NCBI RefSeq assembly: GCF_009911695.1
Contig: NZ_QWKK01000002.1
Span: forward strand, 1-64,000
From: Enterorhabdus sp. P55
Lineage (GTDB): Bacteria > Actinomycetota > Coriobacteriia > Coriobacteriales > Eggerthellaceae
DNA length: 64,000 bases
Direction of reading: 5' to 3'
Part shown: positions 42,575 through 51,600 of the stretch, in pieces
How the letters are laid out: the number at the start of each line of letters is the position of its first letter
Position numbering within the stretch: the stretch's first letter is position 1
Made by a program: the position numbers and the translations under genes
The notes under the pieces: model-generated
What the model was told of the DNA's origin: nothing
The model's database searches: none
Seen by the model: the letters and a program-made list of their open reading frames with translations, nothing else

Positions 42575-45500
42575 ATGACCCGTCATGTTTCCAGCGCGCG
42601 TCGCCCGCGCGCTGCCTCGAGCCGTCGCCTGACCCGCGCGCTCGCTGCTCTTTGCGCTGTCTGCGCCCTCGCGCTTCCCCTTGCCGCCTTCGCGACTTCT
42701 CCCGCCTATGATCCCGCCGGCATCAAAGATGCCAACCGCTACCAGCTCGTCTTGGTGGTGCGCTTCGCCGGCGACACCATCGGCGATGGCGATACGGGGC
42801 TGAACCGGCCCGGATACAGCGCGAACACCGAGTGGAGCTACCAGTTCGGCACCACCCTCAACGGGGTGCCTGCCGGCACGGCGGCGAGCCCCACGCTCTA
42901 CAGCTATCTCAAGGAGGTGTCGGGCGGCAAGGTGCGCCTGAAGTCGGTGACCCCTCAGGCTGATGAGGCGACGGGACGCGTCGCCTACCTCACCTTGCCC
43001 AATTCCCGCGCCTATTACGAGAAGTTCGGCTCAGGCGGCTCTGAGGTGCTCGCGGCCGATGCCGTGGCCGCATTCAACGCCACCTACAAAACCTTTGACG
43101 TCGGTGTTCTCGATGGCGATGGCGATGGCACCGCTGACAACTTGCTCGTGATTCCCGAGGTGGGCAACGACGCGCCCAAGGACGGAGCGAGCCCGCTGTG
43201 GCCTCGTCGTTCCGACATCGGCTCGGAGACCTACCTGGTAGGCGGCGGTAGCCGGGTGCGTGCGGTGGGCTTTACGTTGGTGGACACCTCCCACCTCCAG
43301 GGTGCCGGCACCGTCATCCATGAGACGATCCATGCCTTCGGCGCCAAGGACCTCTACCGGGCCGGAAGTTTCGTTGAGAGTGCGGGCGGCAAGCCCGTCG
43401 GCGTGTGGGACATCATGGCCCAGCACGGCGGCTCCAAGCTCATGCGGCCGCTCGTCATCACTCTCCAGGACTGCGGCTGGGCCTCTCTCGGGGAAGTGAG
43501 CGCGGGCACCCACACGCTTTACGCGCCTGGCTCGGGCAAGCCTCAGGCGGTCATGTTCAAGTCTCCGCTCTCAGATTCCGAGTATTTCGTCGCGGAGTTC
43601 CGCAAGGCGAACACGAACATCGGCGACTTATCTGCCCTTGACACCTCCGATGGCACGCCGAGCACCATCGGCGGCTCGGGCCTGATCGTGTACCGGGTGA
43701 ACCCGCCGCATAAGGAGACGGGCAACGGCAACAAGGGCGATAAGGACTACGTCTACGTGTTCCGCCCCGGTGAGACCACGGCGAACGACGGCGTGCGCGG
43801 CGACGGCGCGGGGGACGTGCGCAACGCGCAGCTGAGCGCATCAGGCCGCAAGAGCCTCGGCACCGCTGAGATGGACAAGGGGCTCGCAGACGGGGCCATC
43901 ACCTACTCGAGCGGCCAGAACTCGGGGATCGTCGTGACGGTGAAGAGCCAGGCCGCCGATTCGATCACCTTCGAGGTGGCCTATCCCGACTACGATGCAT
44001 CGGGCATCTGGCAGATGGTGACGAACGCCGACGGCTCCAACCCGCTGCCGACCTCGGGCATCATCGGCGCGCGCGTCACCTCCGACGGCTCCAAGGCCTA
44101 TGTGCTCACCTCCGCGGGGACGGCGAGTAGCTTCACGACCCGGCTCTTCACCTACGACGGCGCGAGCTGGGCGAGCCTGGGCGTGATCGCCCAAGGCCCC
44201 GACGCCTACGGCCTTTGCGTCCTGAACGGCACGCCCTACGTGCTGCTTTCCGACCATAGCAATCTGATCGTGAAGGCCTATGGAAGCGGCGTCTGGCGCG
44301 AGGTCGCCCGCGTGGCGGCGTCGAACAGCACGCCTGCCATCGGCGTTGCGGGCGGCAAGGTCTACGTCTTCGCCGATCGTTCGGACGGCCAGTCGCGTCT
44401 CTACGCCCTTGAGGGATCGGCCCTGCGCGAGCAGGCCGGGGGCGCGCCTTGCGGTCACCCGACGAATCCCGTCATAGCCGAGGTGGCCGGCAAGCCGACC
44501 GTGATCTGCGGGAACTTCGCCAGGAATGAAGCCACCTCGCAGAAAACCGGCGCCTGGACGCACGAGGACGGCGCGTGGACCCTCAAGACCCTGTGGGATC
44601 TGTCTGCCACCTCGGTGAGCGCGGCGGTGAGCGGATCGGCCACCTACGCGCTCCTCGCGAACCAGGACGGCGCCACCGCGGTGATGTCGCTTGTCGCGGG
44701 CAGCGGCAGCAAGACGACGAATCTGGGCGACGCGCTTCCCAAGACCATGACCGCCTCGCTCGCCGCGCGCGGTGGCGTGCTCTACGCTGCCGTGACGGAG
44801 CGCGGCGCCTTCAATCCGGTGCGGGTTTACCATGCCCCGGCGGCCGACTGCTCGCGCTGGACGCCGCTCGGCGCGAGCGTAGCCGCCAACGCCTCCGGAT
44901 CCGACGTCGCGCTGCTTGACGACAAGGTGTACTGCGCCGCCTACGACTCGGTCAGCGGCACGGTATCGCTGCGCCGCTACCAGGCGCCCGACGTGTCCGG
45001 GCCCACCGCCATCAGCATTGCCTCGGCTGCGGTGACCGGCGTGACGAGCAAGACCTATGACGGCACGGCCAAGACGCAGAACATCGCGGTGACCGTGAGC
45101 GGCGTGAAGCTCGTCCAGGGCGCTGATTACACGGTGTCCTACGCCAGCAACGTGAACGCCGGAACGGCCACGATGACCCTCACGGGCAAGGGGCACTACA
45201 CGGGCAAGAAGACGGTGCCCTTCACCATCAACCGCGCCAATCTCAAGGCGGCCTCCATCGCCGCCATCCCCAACCAGACGTACACCGGTGCCGCCCTCAG
45301 GCCCGCGCCGACGGTGACGCTCGGCGGCAAGCGGGTCGATCCGGCCAACTACGCGGTGTCTTATGCCAACAACGTCAAGGCAGGCACGGCCACCGTGACC
45401 GTGACGGCCCGAAGCGCCAACTACCAGGGGTCTCGCTCCGCCACGTTCAAGATCGTGGCACCCGCCCCGCCCAAGCCCGATAAGCCGACTACCCCGACGA

Positions 45501-46177
45501 CGCCCACCACCCCCACTACGCCGCCGAAGCCGACGACGCCCACTACGCCGCCAGCGCCCAGCGAGCCGCAGATGCCCGCGTGCGCGCCGGGGTGGCAGAA
45601 CGTGGGCGGCACGTGGTATTACGGCACGCCGGCCGGTGTGCGAGCCACGGGCTGGGTGGCTGTCGGCGGCACCTGGTATTACCTTGACCCCGCCACGGGC
45701 GCCATGCGGATCGGCTGGGTAAACGACCGCGGCACGTGGTACTTCCTGCACGGATCCGGAGCCATGGCCACCGGCTGGCTCAACCTGGGCGGCACCTGGT
45801 ACTGGCTTGAGGGCTCTGGCGCCATGGCCACGGGCTGGCGCTGGGTCGGCGGCGCGTGGTACTACCTGCACGGCAGCGGCGCCATGGCCGTGGGCTGGGC
45901 CAACGTGGGCGGAACCTGGTACTACCTCCATGGATCCGGCGCCATGGCCACGGGCTGGCTGCGCACCGGCGGCGCCTGGTACTACCTCCATGGCTCAGGC
46001 GCCATGGCCACCGGGTGGCTCAATCTGGGCGGCACGTGGTACTACCTGTACGGCTCAGGCGCGATGGCCGCCAGCACGTGGGTGGGGGACTACTACCTCA
46101 CCGGCAGCGGTGCCATGGCCACCAACACCTGGATCGGCCCCTGGCGCGTAGGCGCCGACGGACGCTGGATCCGCTAG
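42575..46177 (+). CDS. Secreted M6-like metalloprotease with Ig-like and choline-binding-type repeats
   Basis: The 1200-residue protein has a signal peptide (~1-43), a metalloprotease domain with the zinc motif HETIHAFGAKDLY (HExxHxxGxxD, ~residue 248) and a Met-turn VWDIMAQHG, as in immune-inhibitor-A/M6 peptidases. It then has a beta-rich middle (~480-800), two MBG-type repeats beginning KTYDGTAKTQ and QTYTGAALRP, a Pro/Thr-rich linker (~965-1000), nine GW-type repeats, and the same VGDYYLTGSGAM...GADGRWIR cap as the lysozyme. It likely processes host or surface proteins at the wall. GGAGG precedes the ATG. Protease activity is inferred from motifs. Confidence 0.87.
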   Translation: MTRHVSSARRPRAASSRRLTRALAALCAVCALALPLAAFATSPAYDPAGIKDANRYQLVLVVRFAGDTIGDGDTGLNRPGYSANTEWSYQFGTTLNGVPAGTAASPTLYSYLKEVSGGKVRLKSVTPQADEATGRVAYLTLPNSRAYYEKFGSGGSEVLAADAVAAFNATYKTFDVGVLDGDGDGTADNLLVIPEVGNDAPKDGASPLWPRRSDIGSETYLVGGGSRVRAVGFTLVDTSHLQGAGTVIHETIHAFGAKDLYRAGSFVESAGGKPVGVWDIMAQHGGSKLMRPLVITLQDCGWASLGEVSAGTHTLYAPGSGKPQAVMFKSPLSDSEYFVAEFRKANTNIGDLSALDTSDGTPSTIGGSGLIVYRVNPPHKETGNGNKGDKDYVYVFRPGETTANDGVRGDGAGDVRNAQLSASGRKSLGTAEMDKGLADGAITYSSGQNSGIVVTVKSQAADSITFEVAYPDYDASGIWQMVTNADGSNPLPTSGIIGARVTSDGSKAYVLTSAGTASSFTTRLFTYDGASWASLGVIAQGPDAYGLCVLNGTPYVLLSDHSNLIVKAYGSGVWREVARVAASNSTPAIGVAGGKVYVFADRSDGQSRLYALEGSALREQAGGAPCGHPTNPVIAEVAGKPTVICGNFARNEATSQKTGAWTHEDGAWTLKTLWDLSATSVSAAVSGSATYALLANQDGATAVMSLVAGSGSKTTNLGDALPKTMTASLAARGGVLYAAVTERGAFNPVRVYHAPAADCSRWTPLGASVAANASGSDVALLDDKVYCAAYDSVSGTVSLRRYQAPDVSGPTAISIASAAVTGVTSKTYDGTAKTQNIAVTVSGVKLVQGADYTVSYASNVNAGTATMTLTGKGHYTGKKTVPFTINRANLKAASIAAIPNQTYTGAALRPAPTVTLGGKRVDPANYAVSYANNVKAGTATVTVTARSANYQGSRSATFKIVAPAPPKPDKPTTPTTPTTPTTPPKPTTPTTPPAPSEPQMPACAPGWQNVGGTWYYGTPAGVRATGWVAVGGTWYYLDPATGAMRIGWVNDRGTWYFLHGSGAMATGWLNLGGTWYWLEGSGAMATGWRWVGGAWYYLHGSGAMAVGWANVGGTWYYLHGSGAMATGWLRTGGAWYYLHGSGAMATGWLNLGGTWYYLYGSGAMAASTWVGDYYLTGSGAMATNTWIGPWRVGADGRWIR

Positions 46178-46213
46178 CACCGCTCGTCTTCTCGCGATAC
46201 GTCAGCAGGTAAA

Positions 46214-46245
46214 GAGAGGTCCCCGGCTGCTGCCGGGGACCTCTC
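46214..46245. terminator. Bidirectional terminator between the protease and licB genes
   Basis: A perfect 14-bp stem, GAGAGGTCCCCGGC / GCCGGGGACCTCTC with a 4-base loop, lies between two convergent genes. The T tract is missing on the plus side, so strength is uncertain. Confidence 0.7.
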
Positions 46246-46271
46246 GCGCGTCTTGCGGCCGTGGGGGAGTG

Positions 46272-47219
46272 TTACGCTCGGGCCTTGGCCGGTCGGCTGA
46301 ACAGCTCGTTCCAATCGCTCGCCGACAGGATGGTGCCGCAGAGGATGGCCACGCAGCAGGCCACCTCCACAGGTCCTGGGATAGCGCCCAGCAGGATCAC
46401 GCCGAACACCACGGCCCACGCCGAGTAGGAGATGTTGAGCGCCATGCCCTTCGCGGCGCCGATGACCGAGATGCCCTTGTAGTAGAACAGGTACGACACC
46501 GCGCCTGCCAGGCCGGCCAGGGCCACCACGCCGGTGGCCAGCGAGGGGATTACCGTGAGCGTCCATGCCCAGGCGCCGAACAGGGGCAGCACCACCACGC
46601 AGTACACGAGCGCCGAGGTGGTCTCGCGAATCTGCAGGGCCGTCTCGTTGTCCACGGCATCATCGCGCATGCCCCAGGCGCACAGCACGGCCTCCGAGCC
46701 CCAGCCGATGACGCAGGCCGCGGCTCCGATGAGACCGAGCACCGGGTCGCCGCTCACGGTGGTGTCGGCGGAAAGGTAGCCCATGGTGACAATGCCGGCC
46801 AGAGCCACCATGAGGGCGATCACCTGCTTCCAGGTCATCCTCTCCTTGAGCAGCAGCACGGCCATCACCGTGCCGAAGGCGGGGTAGAACGATGAGATGA
46901 TGGCCGTATAGCCGGCGCCGATGTTGTTGATGGCCGTCACGTAGCCGGTCATGCCGATGGGGCCTCCCAGGAGCGCGCCGAGCATGACCACCTTGCCGCT
47001 GCGGGTCTTGAGCGCGGCGAGGGTGTCTCCCAGGCGCCCGCGCACCGCCATGTAGAGGAACAGCCATAGGGCGCAGAACACATCGTGGAGGGCTGAGCTC
47101 ACGATGGCGGCCAGGGCCAGCGCCTCGACGGTGTCGATGTAGGGGGCCATCGTGAGCGCGATGCCCAGGATCACCGTGTCGAGGGCCCAGAGGATGCCGC
47201 TCGTCAGTCCGTACTTCAT
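46272..47219 (-). CDS. licB: LicB-like DMT/EamA-family transporter (probable choline importer)
   Basis: The 315-residue protein has ten membrane helices in two EamA halves, with the LicB-like start GLTSGILWALDTVILGIAL and the GYVTAINNIGAGYTAIISSFYPAFGTVM segment. LicB of Haemophilus and Streptococcus is a choline permease of this family. Assignment rests on its position 3 bases after a licCA gene on the same strand, plus the fold. It contrasts with the EutH-like permease paired with the other licCA, which suggests that the two operons import different amino alcohols. Confidence 0.87.
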   Translation of the reverse strand: MKYGLTSGILWALDTVILGIALTMAPYIDTVEALALAAIVSSALHDVFCALWLFLYMAVRGRLGDTLAALKTRSGKVVMLGALLGGPIGMTGYVTAINNIGAGYTAIISSFYPAFGTVMAVLLLKERMTWKQVIALMVALAGIVTMGYLSADTTVSGDPVLGLIGAAACVIGWGSEAVLCAWGMRDDAVDNETALQIRETTSALVYCVVVLPLFGAWAWTLTVIPSLATGVVALAGLAGAVSYLFYYKGISVIGAAKGMALNISYSAWAVVFGVILLGAIPGPVEVACCVAILCGTILSASDWNELFSRPAKARA

Positions 47220-47222
47220 AGG

Positions 47223-49019
47223 TTACTCCTCGCTGATCATGGCCTCGGTGTCGTACCACCGCAGGACCTTGTCCATGTACTTGCGCGCGTAGTTGTAATA
47301 GATGTAGAGCCACTCGCCCACGAAGTCCCCCTCGGCCTCCTTCACAAGCGACCAGAGGTACCAGCACCAGCCGGCCAGGGCCACGAAGGCGAAGTTGTGG
47401 CGCATCTCCTCGAAGGTTGGCTCGCGGCCGAAGTAGTGCCGCAAGGCCGCGAGCGCCTCGGCCTCGTCGAGCTCGCAGCATACGGTGAAGGTGCCGAAGT
47501 CGTTGGCGTAGTCGCCCATGCCTGCGTACTCCCAGTCGATGAGCGCGAGGCCCCCCTCGGCGTCGAAGAGGAAGTTCAGGTAGAAGAAGTCGTTGTGGGT
47601 GAGGCAGCGCGGGGCCCCGTCGGCGGCGGCGTGCTCGCGCAGGCGGCGGGCCTTGGCGAGCATCTCCTCGTAGCCGGGCACGTCCACCGGCCCGCGCTCG
47701 CGCAGGAGTGTGTCATAGCGCAGCCCCTCCTCGAAGAAGTCGAAGGAGCGTTTCACCGCCACGTCCCAGCTGTGAACCTCCCGCGCCACGGCCATGGCGC
47801 GCGCCAGCTGGGCGTCGTCGTGGGGATCGAGCTGGCGCGCATCGGGAATGAAGCGCGATATCTTCCAGCCCTTCTCCGGATCCTCGTGGATGAAGGTGTC
47901 ATCGACGCCCATCTCCTTGGCCAGCTTGAGCGCGGCCACTTCGGCCGAGCGATCGATGAGCTGCTCGGTGCCCACGCCGGGGTGGCGGTAGACGAACTCT
48001 CCGCTGTCGGTGCGGAAGTGGCAGGAGAGGTTGGTGAGTCCCTGCTTGAGCGGGTAGACGTCGCGGATCTCGGCCTTCGTGCAGCCGAGCACGTCCACGA
48101 TGTTGTCAAACACCTCGGAGTCCACGTTCTCCAGGAACAGCGGGTCGAACTCGCGCAGCTCGTCGAGGGAGTCGAACTCGTGGATGACCCCGGGGGCGAA
48201 GCGGCGCACGGCCATGTCGAGCTCGCGGATGTGGTCGACGTAGAGCTCCTCCCACAGCTTGTCGGAGGTCTGGGGCAGGTCGTACTCCGCCTCGAGGATC
48301 TCGACGAAGCGGCGTGAGAAGGCGCGATCGAAGTAGACGTGGCCAATCATGTACCACGCGTCAGCCCCGCCGACGGTGACGCCCTTGATGCGATCGCCCG
48401 CCCCGATCTCCAGGCACCACTCCTTAGTGGGGCCCTCCTGGTAGGCTGCCGAGTAGCAGGCCTTCCACTGATAGGGCTCGAAGGGGTTCTCGGTGAAGTA
48501 GTCGTCCGACGAGCAGATGTAGGTGCTGCCGAGCCGATCGCGCACGGCCATGAGCGAGGAGTTGTTGTTGCGCGAGGCGTACTCCTCGTTGACTACGATG
48601 CTCACCCCGTATTTGTCCTCCAGGTAGAAGAAGTACTCCTTCTTATACCCGACGATGACGGTGATGGCGTCGATGCCCGCCTCGCGCAGCTGCTCGATCT
48701 GCCGCTCGATGAGCACCTCGCCGCGCACGCGCAGAAGCCCCTTGGGCTTCTCGTAGGAGATGGGGGCGAAGCGGGTGGACATGCCCGCGGCCATGATGAC
48801 GGCGTTCTCCACCCGGTAGGGGGCGAGCGCGGCGCGTCCGGCATCGGTGGGGGAGCCCTCCGCGGTGAGGCCGGACGCCTCGAGCGCCTTGGCCGCCGCG
48901 TTGACCGTCCCCACGGATAGCCCCGTGCGACGTGCCAGCTCACGCTGGGATGCTCCTGGTTCGCGCTCAAGCGCGGCCAGGACGGCGAACTCGTTCTTCT
49001 GAAGCTCCCTCTCGGCCAT
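47223..49019 (-). CDS. licCA: Second winged-helix-LicC-LicA fusion (cytidylyltransferase/choline kinase)
   Basis: This 598-residue protein has the same three-part layout as the one at 29249. A winged helix region (~1-65, ELARRTGLSVGTVNAAAKAL) is followed by a LicC-type domain starting NAVIMAAGMSTRFAPISYEK (~72) and a LicA-type kinase with KQGLTNLSCHF, THNDFFYLNFLF (~473) and LIDWEYAGMGDYA (~491). It would turn choline into CDP-choline for LicD. ATG 49019 is chosen because AAGGAGGAAACG lies upstream; earlier in-frame starts (49079) fall inside the operator region. It is the first gene of an operon with licB. The two licCA proteins are clear paralogues. Confidence 0.9.
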   Translation of the reverse strand: MAERELQKNEFAVLAALEREPGASQRELARRTGLSVGTVNAAAKALEASGLTAEGSPTDAGRAALAPYRVENAVIMAAGMSTRFAPISYEKPKGLLRVRGEVLIERQIEQLREAGIDAITVIVGYKKEYFFYLEDKYGVSIVVNEEYASRNNNSSLMAVRDRLGSTYICSSDDYFTENPFEPYQWKACYSAAYQEGPTKEWCLEIGAGDRIKGVTVGGADAWYMIGHVYFDRAFSRRFVEILEAEYDLPQTSDKLWEELYVDHIRELDMAVRRFAPGVIHEFDSLDELREFDPLFLENVDSEVFDNIVDVLGCTKAEIRDVYPLKQGLTNLSCHFRTDSGEFVYRHPGVGTEQLIDRSAEVAALKLAKEMGVDDTFIHEDPEKGWKISRFIPDARQLDPHDDAQLARAMAVAREVHSWDVAVKRSFDFFEEGLRYDTLLRERGPVDVPGYEEMLAKARRLREHAAADGAPRCLTHNDFFYLNFLFDAEGGLALIDWEYAGMGDYANDFGTFTVCCELDEAEALAALRHYFGREPTFEEMRHNFAFVALAGWCWYLWSLVKEAEGDFVGEWLYIYYNYARKYMDKVLRWYDTEAMISEE

Positions 49020-49059
49020 GGGCCTCGTTTCCTCCTTCTGCATGCGTCTGAGCAATGCG

Positions 49060-49136
49060 TGTTCAATATTTGAAATCAATTTCGTCAGTATAGAGCGATC
49101 TGTTCAAAAACAAAATGGGATTTATAAAAATGAACA
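49060..49136 (-). promoter_or_regulatory. Putative operator/promoter of the second licCA operon
   Basis: TGTTCA occurs at 49060 and 49101 and the inverse TGAACA at 49131, giving an inverted pair 30 bases apart, close to the 31-base spacing at the first licCA operator. On the minus strand TATACT (49087-49092) is a possible -10, with the 49101 box in the spacer. The AT-rich patch stands out from the high-GC surroundings. Confidence 0.5.
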
Positions 49137-49269
49137 ATTTGAGCCGAGGAAAGGCCTTGGGCCGATGATAGGGGCGCCCTTTCGAGGAGGTAGGGTGTCT
49201 TTCGCGGTATCATGGGGCAGAGAGCTTTTTCGCGATGCCGCGCCGTGGCGCGGGGACGGAGGAGGACGT

Positions 49270-50799
49270 ATGAAGACAAGACGGCTTTGGGGCCTGCTGC
49301 TGACGGCGTTGCTCGCGTTCGGGCTATGCCCTGCGCTGGCCTTCGCTGACGAGGCGCAGCCGGCAGCCGGCGAAGCTGGGGCTGCGACGGCCGCCGACGA
49401 CGCGGCCGGCGATGCGGGCAAGGACGAGGGCGACAAGGACGGCGAGGGCGAGGAGAAGCCCAAACCCGAGCCCGTGTCCCTGGCCGGTGCGACGCTCAGC
49501 CTCGCGGGTGGTACGACATTCGAGTACACCGGCCACGCCATCGTGCCGGCTGTCACGGTCAAGGTGGACGATCGTACGCTCGCGAAGGACGTGGACTACC
49601 GCGTCGACTACGCCTCCAACCTCCTGCCCGGCACGGGCGTGGTGAGCGTGGTGGGCGTGGGCGACTACGATGGCATCAAGACGGTCACCTTCACCATCAA
49701 GCGTAGCGCCGGCAACGAGGTGGCGCTGCCCGGCTCATGGGTTAAGAACGCCCGCGGCTGGTGGTACAAGAACAGCGATGGCACCTACCCCGTCTCCTGC
49801 TGGCGGGTCGTGGATGGCGCGCGCTACTGGTTCGACGCGAGCGGCTACATGGCCACCGGCTGGCTGTCCCAGGGCGGTAAGTGGTACTTGCTGGCGGGGT
49901 CTGGCGCCATGGTGAAGGGCTGGGCCAACGTGGGCGGCACCTGGTACTACCTCGGCGCTAATGCCGACGACGCCAAGACCTACGGCGTCATGGCCACCGG
50001 CTGGCTCAAGCTCGCCGAGGGCTGGTATTACCTGGATCCCTCCGGCGCCATGGCGTCTGGCGGGTGGAAGAACCTGGGCGGTGCGTGGTATTACCTGGGC
50101 AAGTCGGGCCTCATGGCCACCGGCTGGGTGAAGGATGCCGGCAAATGGTACTACCTCAAGGACTCCGGCGCCATGGCCACGGGGTGGGCCAAGGACGGCA
50201 GCACGTGGTACTACCTAGAGGGATCGGGCGCCATGGCCACGGGCTGGAAGGCCGTGGGCGGTACGTGGTACTACCTTTATCCCACGGGCGCCATGGCCAC
50301 CGGCTGGGTTAATCCGGGCGGCACGTGGTACTACCTCAAGGACTCCGGCGCCATGGCCACGGGCTGGCTCAAGCTGGACAAGACGTCCTACTACCTGGAG
50401 CCTTCGGGCGCCATGGCCACGGGCTGGAAGAACATCGGCGGCAAATGGTACTATCTCCAGGCCTCGGGAGCTCGGGTCGAGAACGCCTGGATCGGCAACT
50501 ACTTCCTGACTGCCGACGGAACCATGGCCGTGAGCCGTTGGATCGATGACTACTGGGTAGGCGCCGATGGCAAGTGGGTTCCCAAGCACGGCACGGCGGG
50601 CGCTGGCTCCTCGACGAACACCGGCTCGGGGGATGTGGGCTCCACCAAGACTGTCTGGTGGTCGGACAAAGACCACGTTGTCTACCACCTGGACAAGGGC
50701 TGCCAGAGCCTCACCGGCGCCACGGGCCTCAAGAGCGGGGCGGCAGCCGATGCGCAGGCCGCCGGTAAGACGCGCCCCTGCAGCCTCTGCAGCCGCTAG
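49270..50799 (+). CDS. Secreted MBG-domain protein with choline-binding-type repeats and C-terminal Cys motif
   Basis: The 509-residue protein has a signal peptide (~1-27, MKTRRLWGLLLTALLAFGLC), an acidic Ala/Glu/Lys linker, one MBG-type Ig-like domain (ATLSLAGGTTFEYTGHAIV to TVTFTIKRS, ~77-150), and about 12 GW-type repeats to ~430. The tail resembles a small metal-binding module seen at the ends of other secreted proteins: VVYHLDKGCQSL, then AQAAGKTRPCSLCSR, with Cys/His spaced as in zinc knuckles. No enzyme domain is present, so it may be an adhesin or structural wall protein. ATG 49270 has GGAGGACGT just before it; longer in-frame starts overlap the licCA operator. Confidence 0.84.
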   Translation: MKTRRLWGLLLTALLAFGLCPALAFADEAQPAAGEAGAATAADDAAGDAGKDEGDKDGEGEEKPKPEPVSLAGATLSLAGGTTFEYTGHAIVPAVTVKVDDRTLAKDVDYRVDYASNLLPGTGVVSVVGVGDYDGIKTVTFTIKRSAGNEVALPGSWVKNARGWWYKNSDGTYPVSCWRVVDGARYWFDASGYMATGWLSQGGKWYLLAGSGAMVKGWANVGGTWYYLGANADDAKTYGVMATGWLKLAEGWYYLDPSGAMASGGWKNLGGAWYYLGKSGLMATGWVKDAGKWYYLKDSGAMATGWAKDGSTWYYLEGSGAMATGWKAVGGTWYYLYPTGAMATGWVNPGGTWYYLKDSGAMATGWLKLDKTSYYLEPSGAMATGWKNIGGKWYYLQASGARVENAWIGNYFLTADGTMAVSRWIDDYWVGADGKWVPKHGTAGAGSSTNTGSGDVGSTKTVWWSDKDHVVYHLDKGCQSLTGATGLKSGAAADAQAAGKTRPCSLCSR

Positions 50800-50806
50800 G
50801 ATGACG

Positions 50807-50840
50807 AAGGCCCCCGGAGAGTCAACTCTCCGGGGGCCTT
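50807..50840. terminator. Bidirectional terminator between convergent genes
   Basis: A perfect 15-bp stem, AAGGCCCCCGGAGAG / CTCTCCGGGGGCCTT with a TCAA loop, lies between the MBG-domain protein and the Hpt gene. Confidence 0.85.
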
Positions 50841-50864
50841 CCTGGTAGCTGGGGGTCGTGATGC

Positions 50865-51239
50865 CTACAGCGTCCCGTCCCGCAGGGCCTCGAGGCCCTC
50901 GACGGCTTTCTTGTGGGCCTCCTCCACCTGGGGGAGGTGCTTCTCGGCGGCCTCGTACTCGCCGGCGTGCAGGGCGTCGGACTCATAGGTGGCGGCCTCG
51001 TAGAGGGTGCGCAGGGAGAGGTTGCCGGCGACGCCCTTCAGGCTGTGCGCCTGGTTGTACGCGTCATCGAAGTCCTTCACCTCAAGGGCGGCCACGAGCC
51101 CGGCGAAGTGGGTGTCGCCCAGGTACTTGAGCGCCAGGCGCTCGAAGAGGGCCTCGTTGCCCTCGAAGCGCTCCATGGCATCCACGTAGTCGATCCCGTA
51201 GGGGGCGAGCTTGTCGGCCAGCGTCGCTGTCATCGTCAT
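50865..51239 (-). CDS. Histidine phosphotransfer (Hpt) domain protein
   Basis: This 124-residue helical protein contains the Hpt active-site motif NQAHSLKGVAGNLSL, whose histidine accepts phosphate from a receiver domain in phosphorelays. ATG 51239 is chosen over 51323 because GGGAAAGGA precedes it and the added upstream residues are low in similarity to anything. No histidine kinase or response regulator is encoded nearby, so its partners are elsewhere in the genome. The start is divergent from the flavin reductase gene. Confidence 0.87.
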   Translation of the reverse strand: MTMTATLADKLAPYGIDYVDAMERFEGNEALFERLALKYLGDTHFAGLVAALEVKDFDDAYNQAHSLKGVAGNLSLRTLYEAATYESDALHAGEYEAAEKHLPQVEEAHKKAVEGLEALRDGTL

Positions 51240-51600
51240 CACAATCCTTTCCCGTGATGGTGCCCAACAGCGAATGCTCCTCGCGAAGGGCGCCATGCGC
51301 GTCACCGGGAGGCGACTGCGCATCGGCTCGTAGAACTTTGATCACAGTGTAATTATGACGGCCGCCCTTGCCGCATCATGGCGGACAGCCGTTACCTTTT
51401 TGACGCATTCGGCGAGCGATGCGCCTGGAGGAGGCATGCGCGGCGCTGGGCCGGGTTGCGCGCGGGAAACGAAACGGCGACGCTTTTTCCGCTCGATGGC
51501 CCGCACGGCATCACCCCGGCTTGCCTGCCGTGGTACCCTGCTTCCTGGCGGGCGGCGACAGGGCCCCCGCGCGACTGCGACCAGACCGAAAGGGGCCTCC
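51240..51600. other. Divergent intergenic region, no gene supported
   Basis: These ~360 bases separate the Hpt and flavin reductase genes. Open frames exist on both strands but show Arg/Ala-rich random composition and no conserved domain. An AT-rich patch near 51340-51355 (TTTGATCACAGTGTAATTAT) may carry the Hpt promoter. No hairpin or riboswitch pattern was recognised. Confidence 0.5.

Noticed and set aside
43841-45991. A 716-codon minus-strand open frame inside the M6-like protease gene.
   Set aside because: It is an antisense shadow caused by high GC and repeats; Arg/Gly/His-rich with no recognisable motif.
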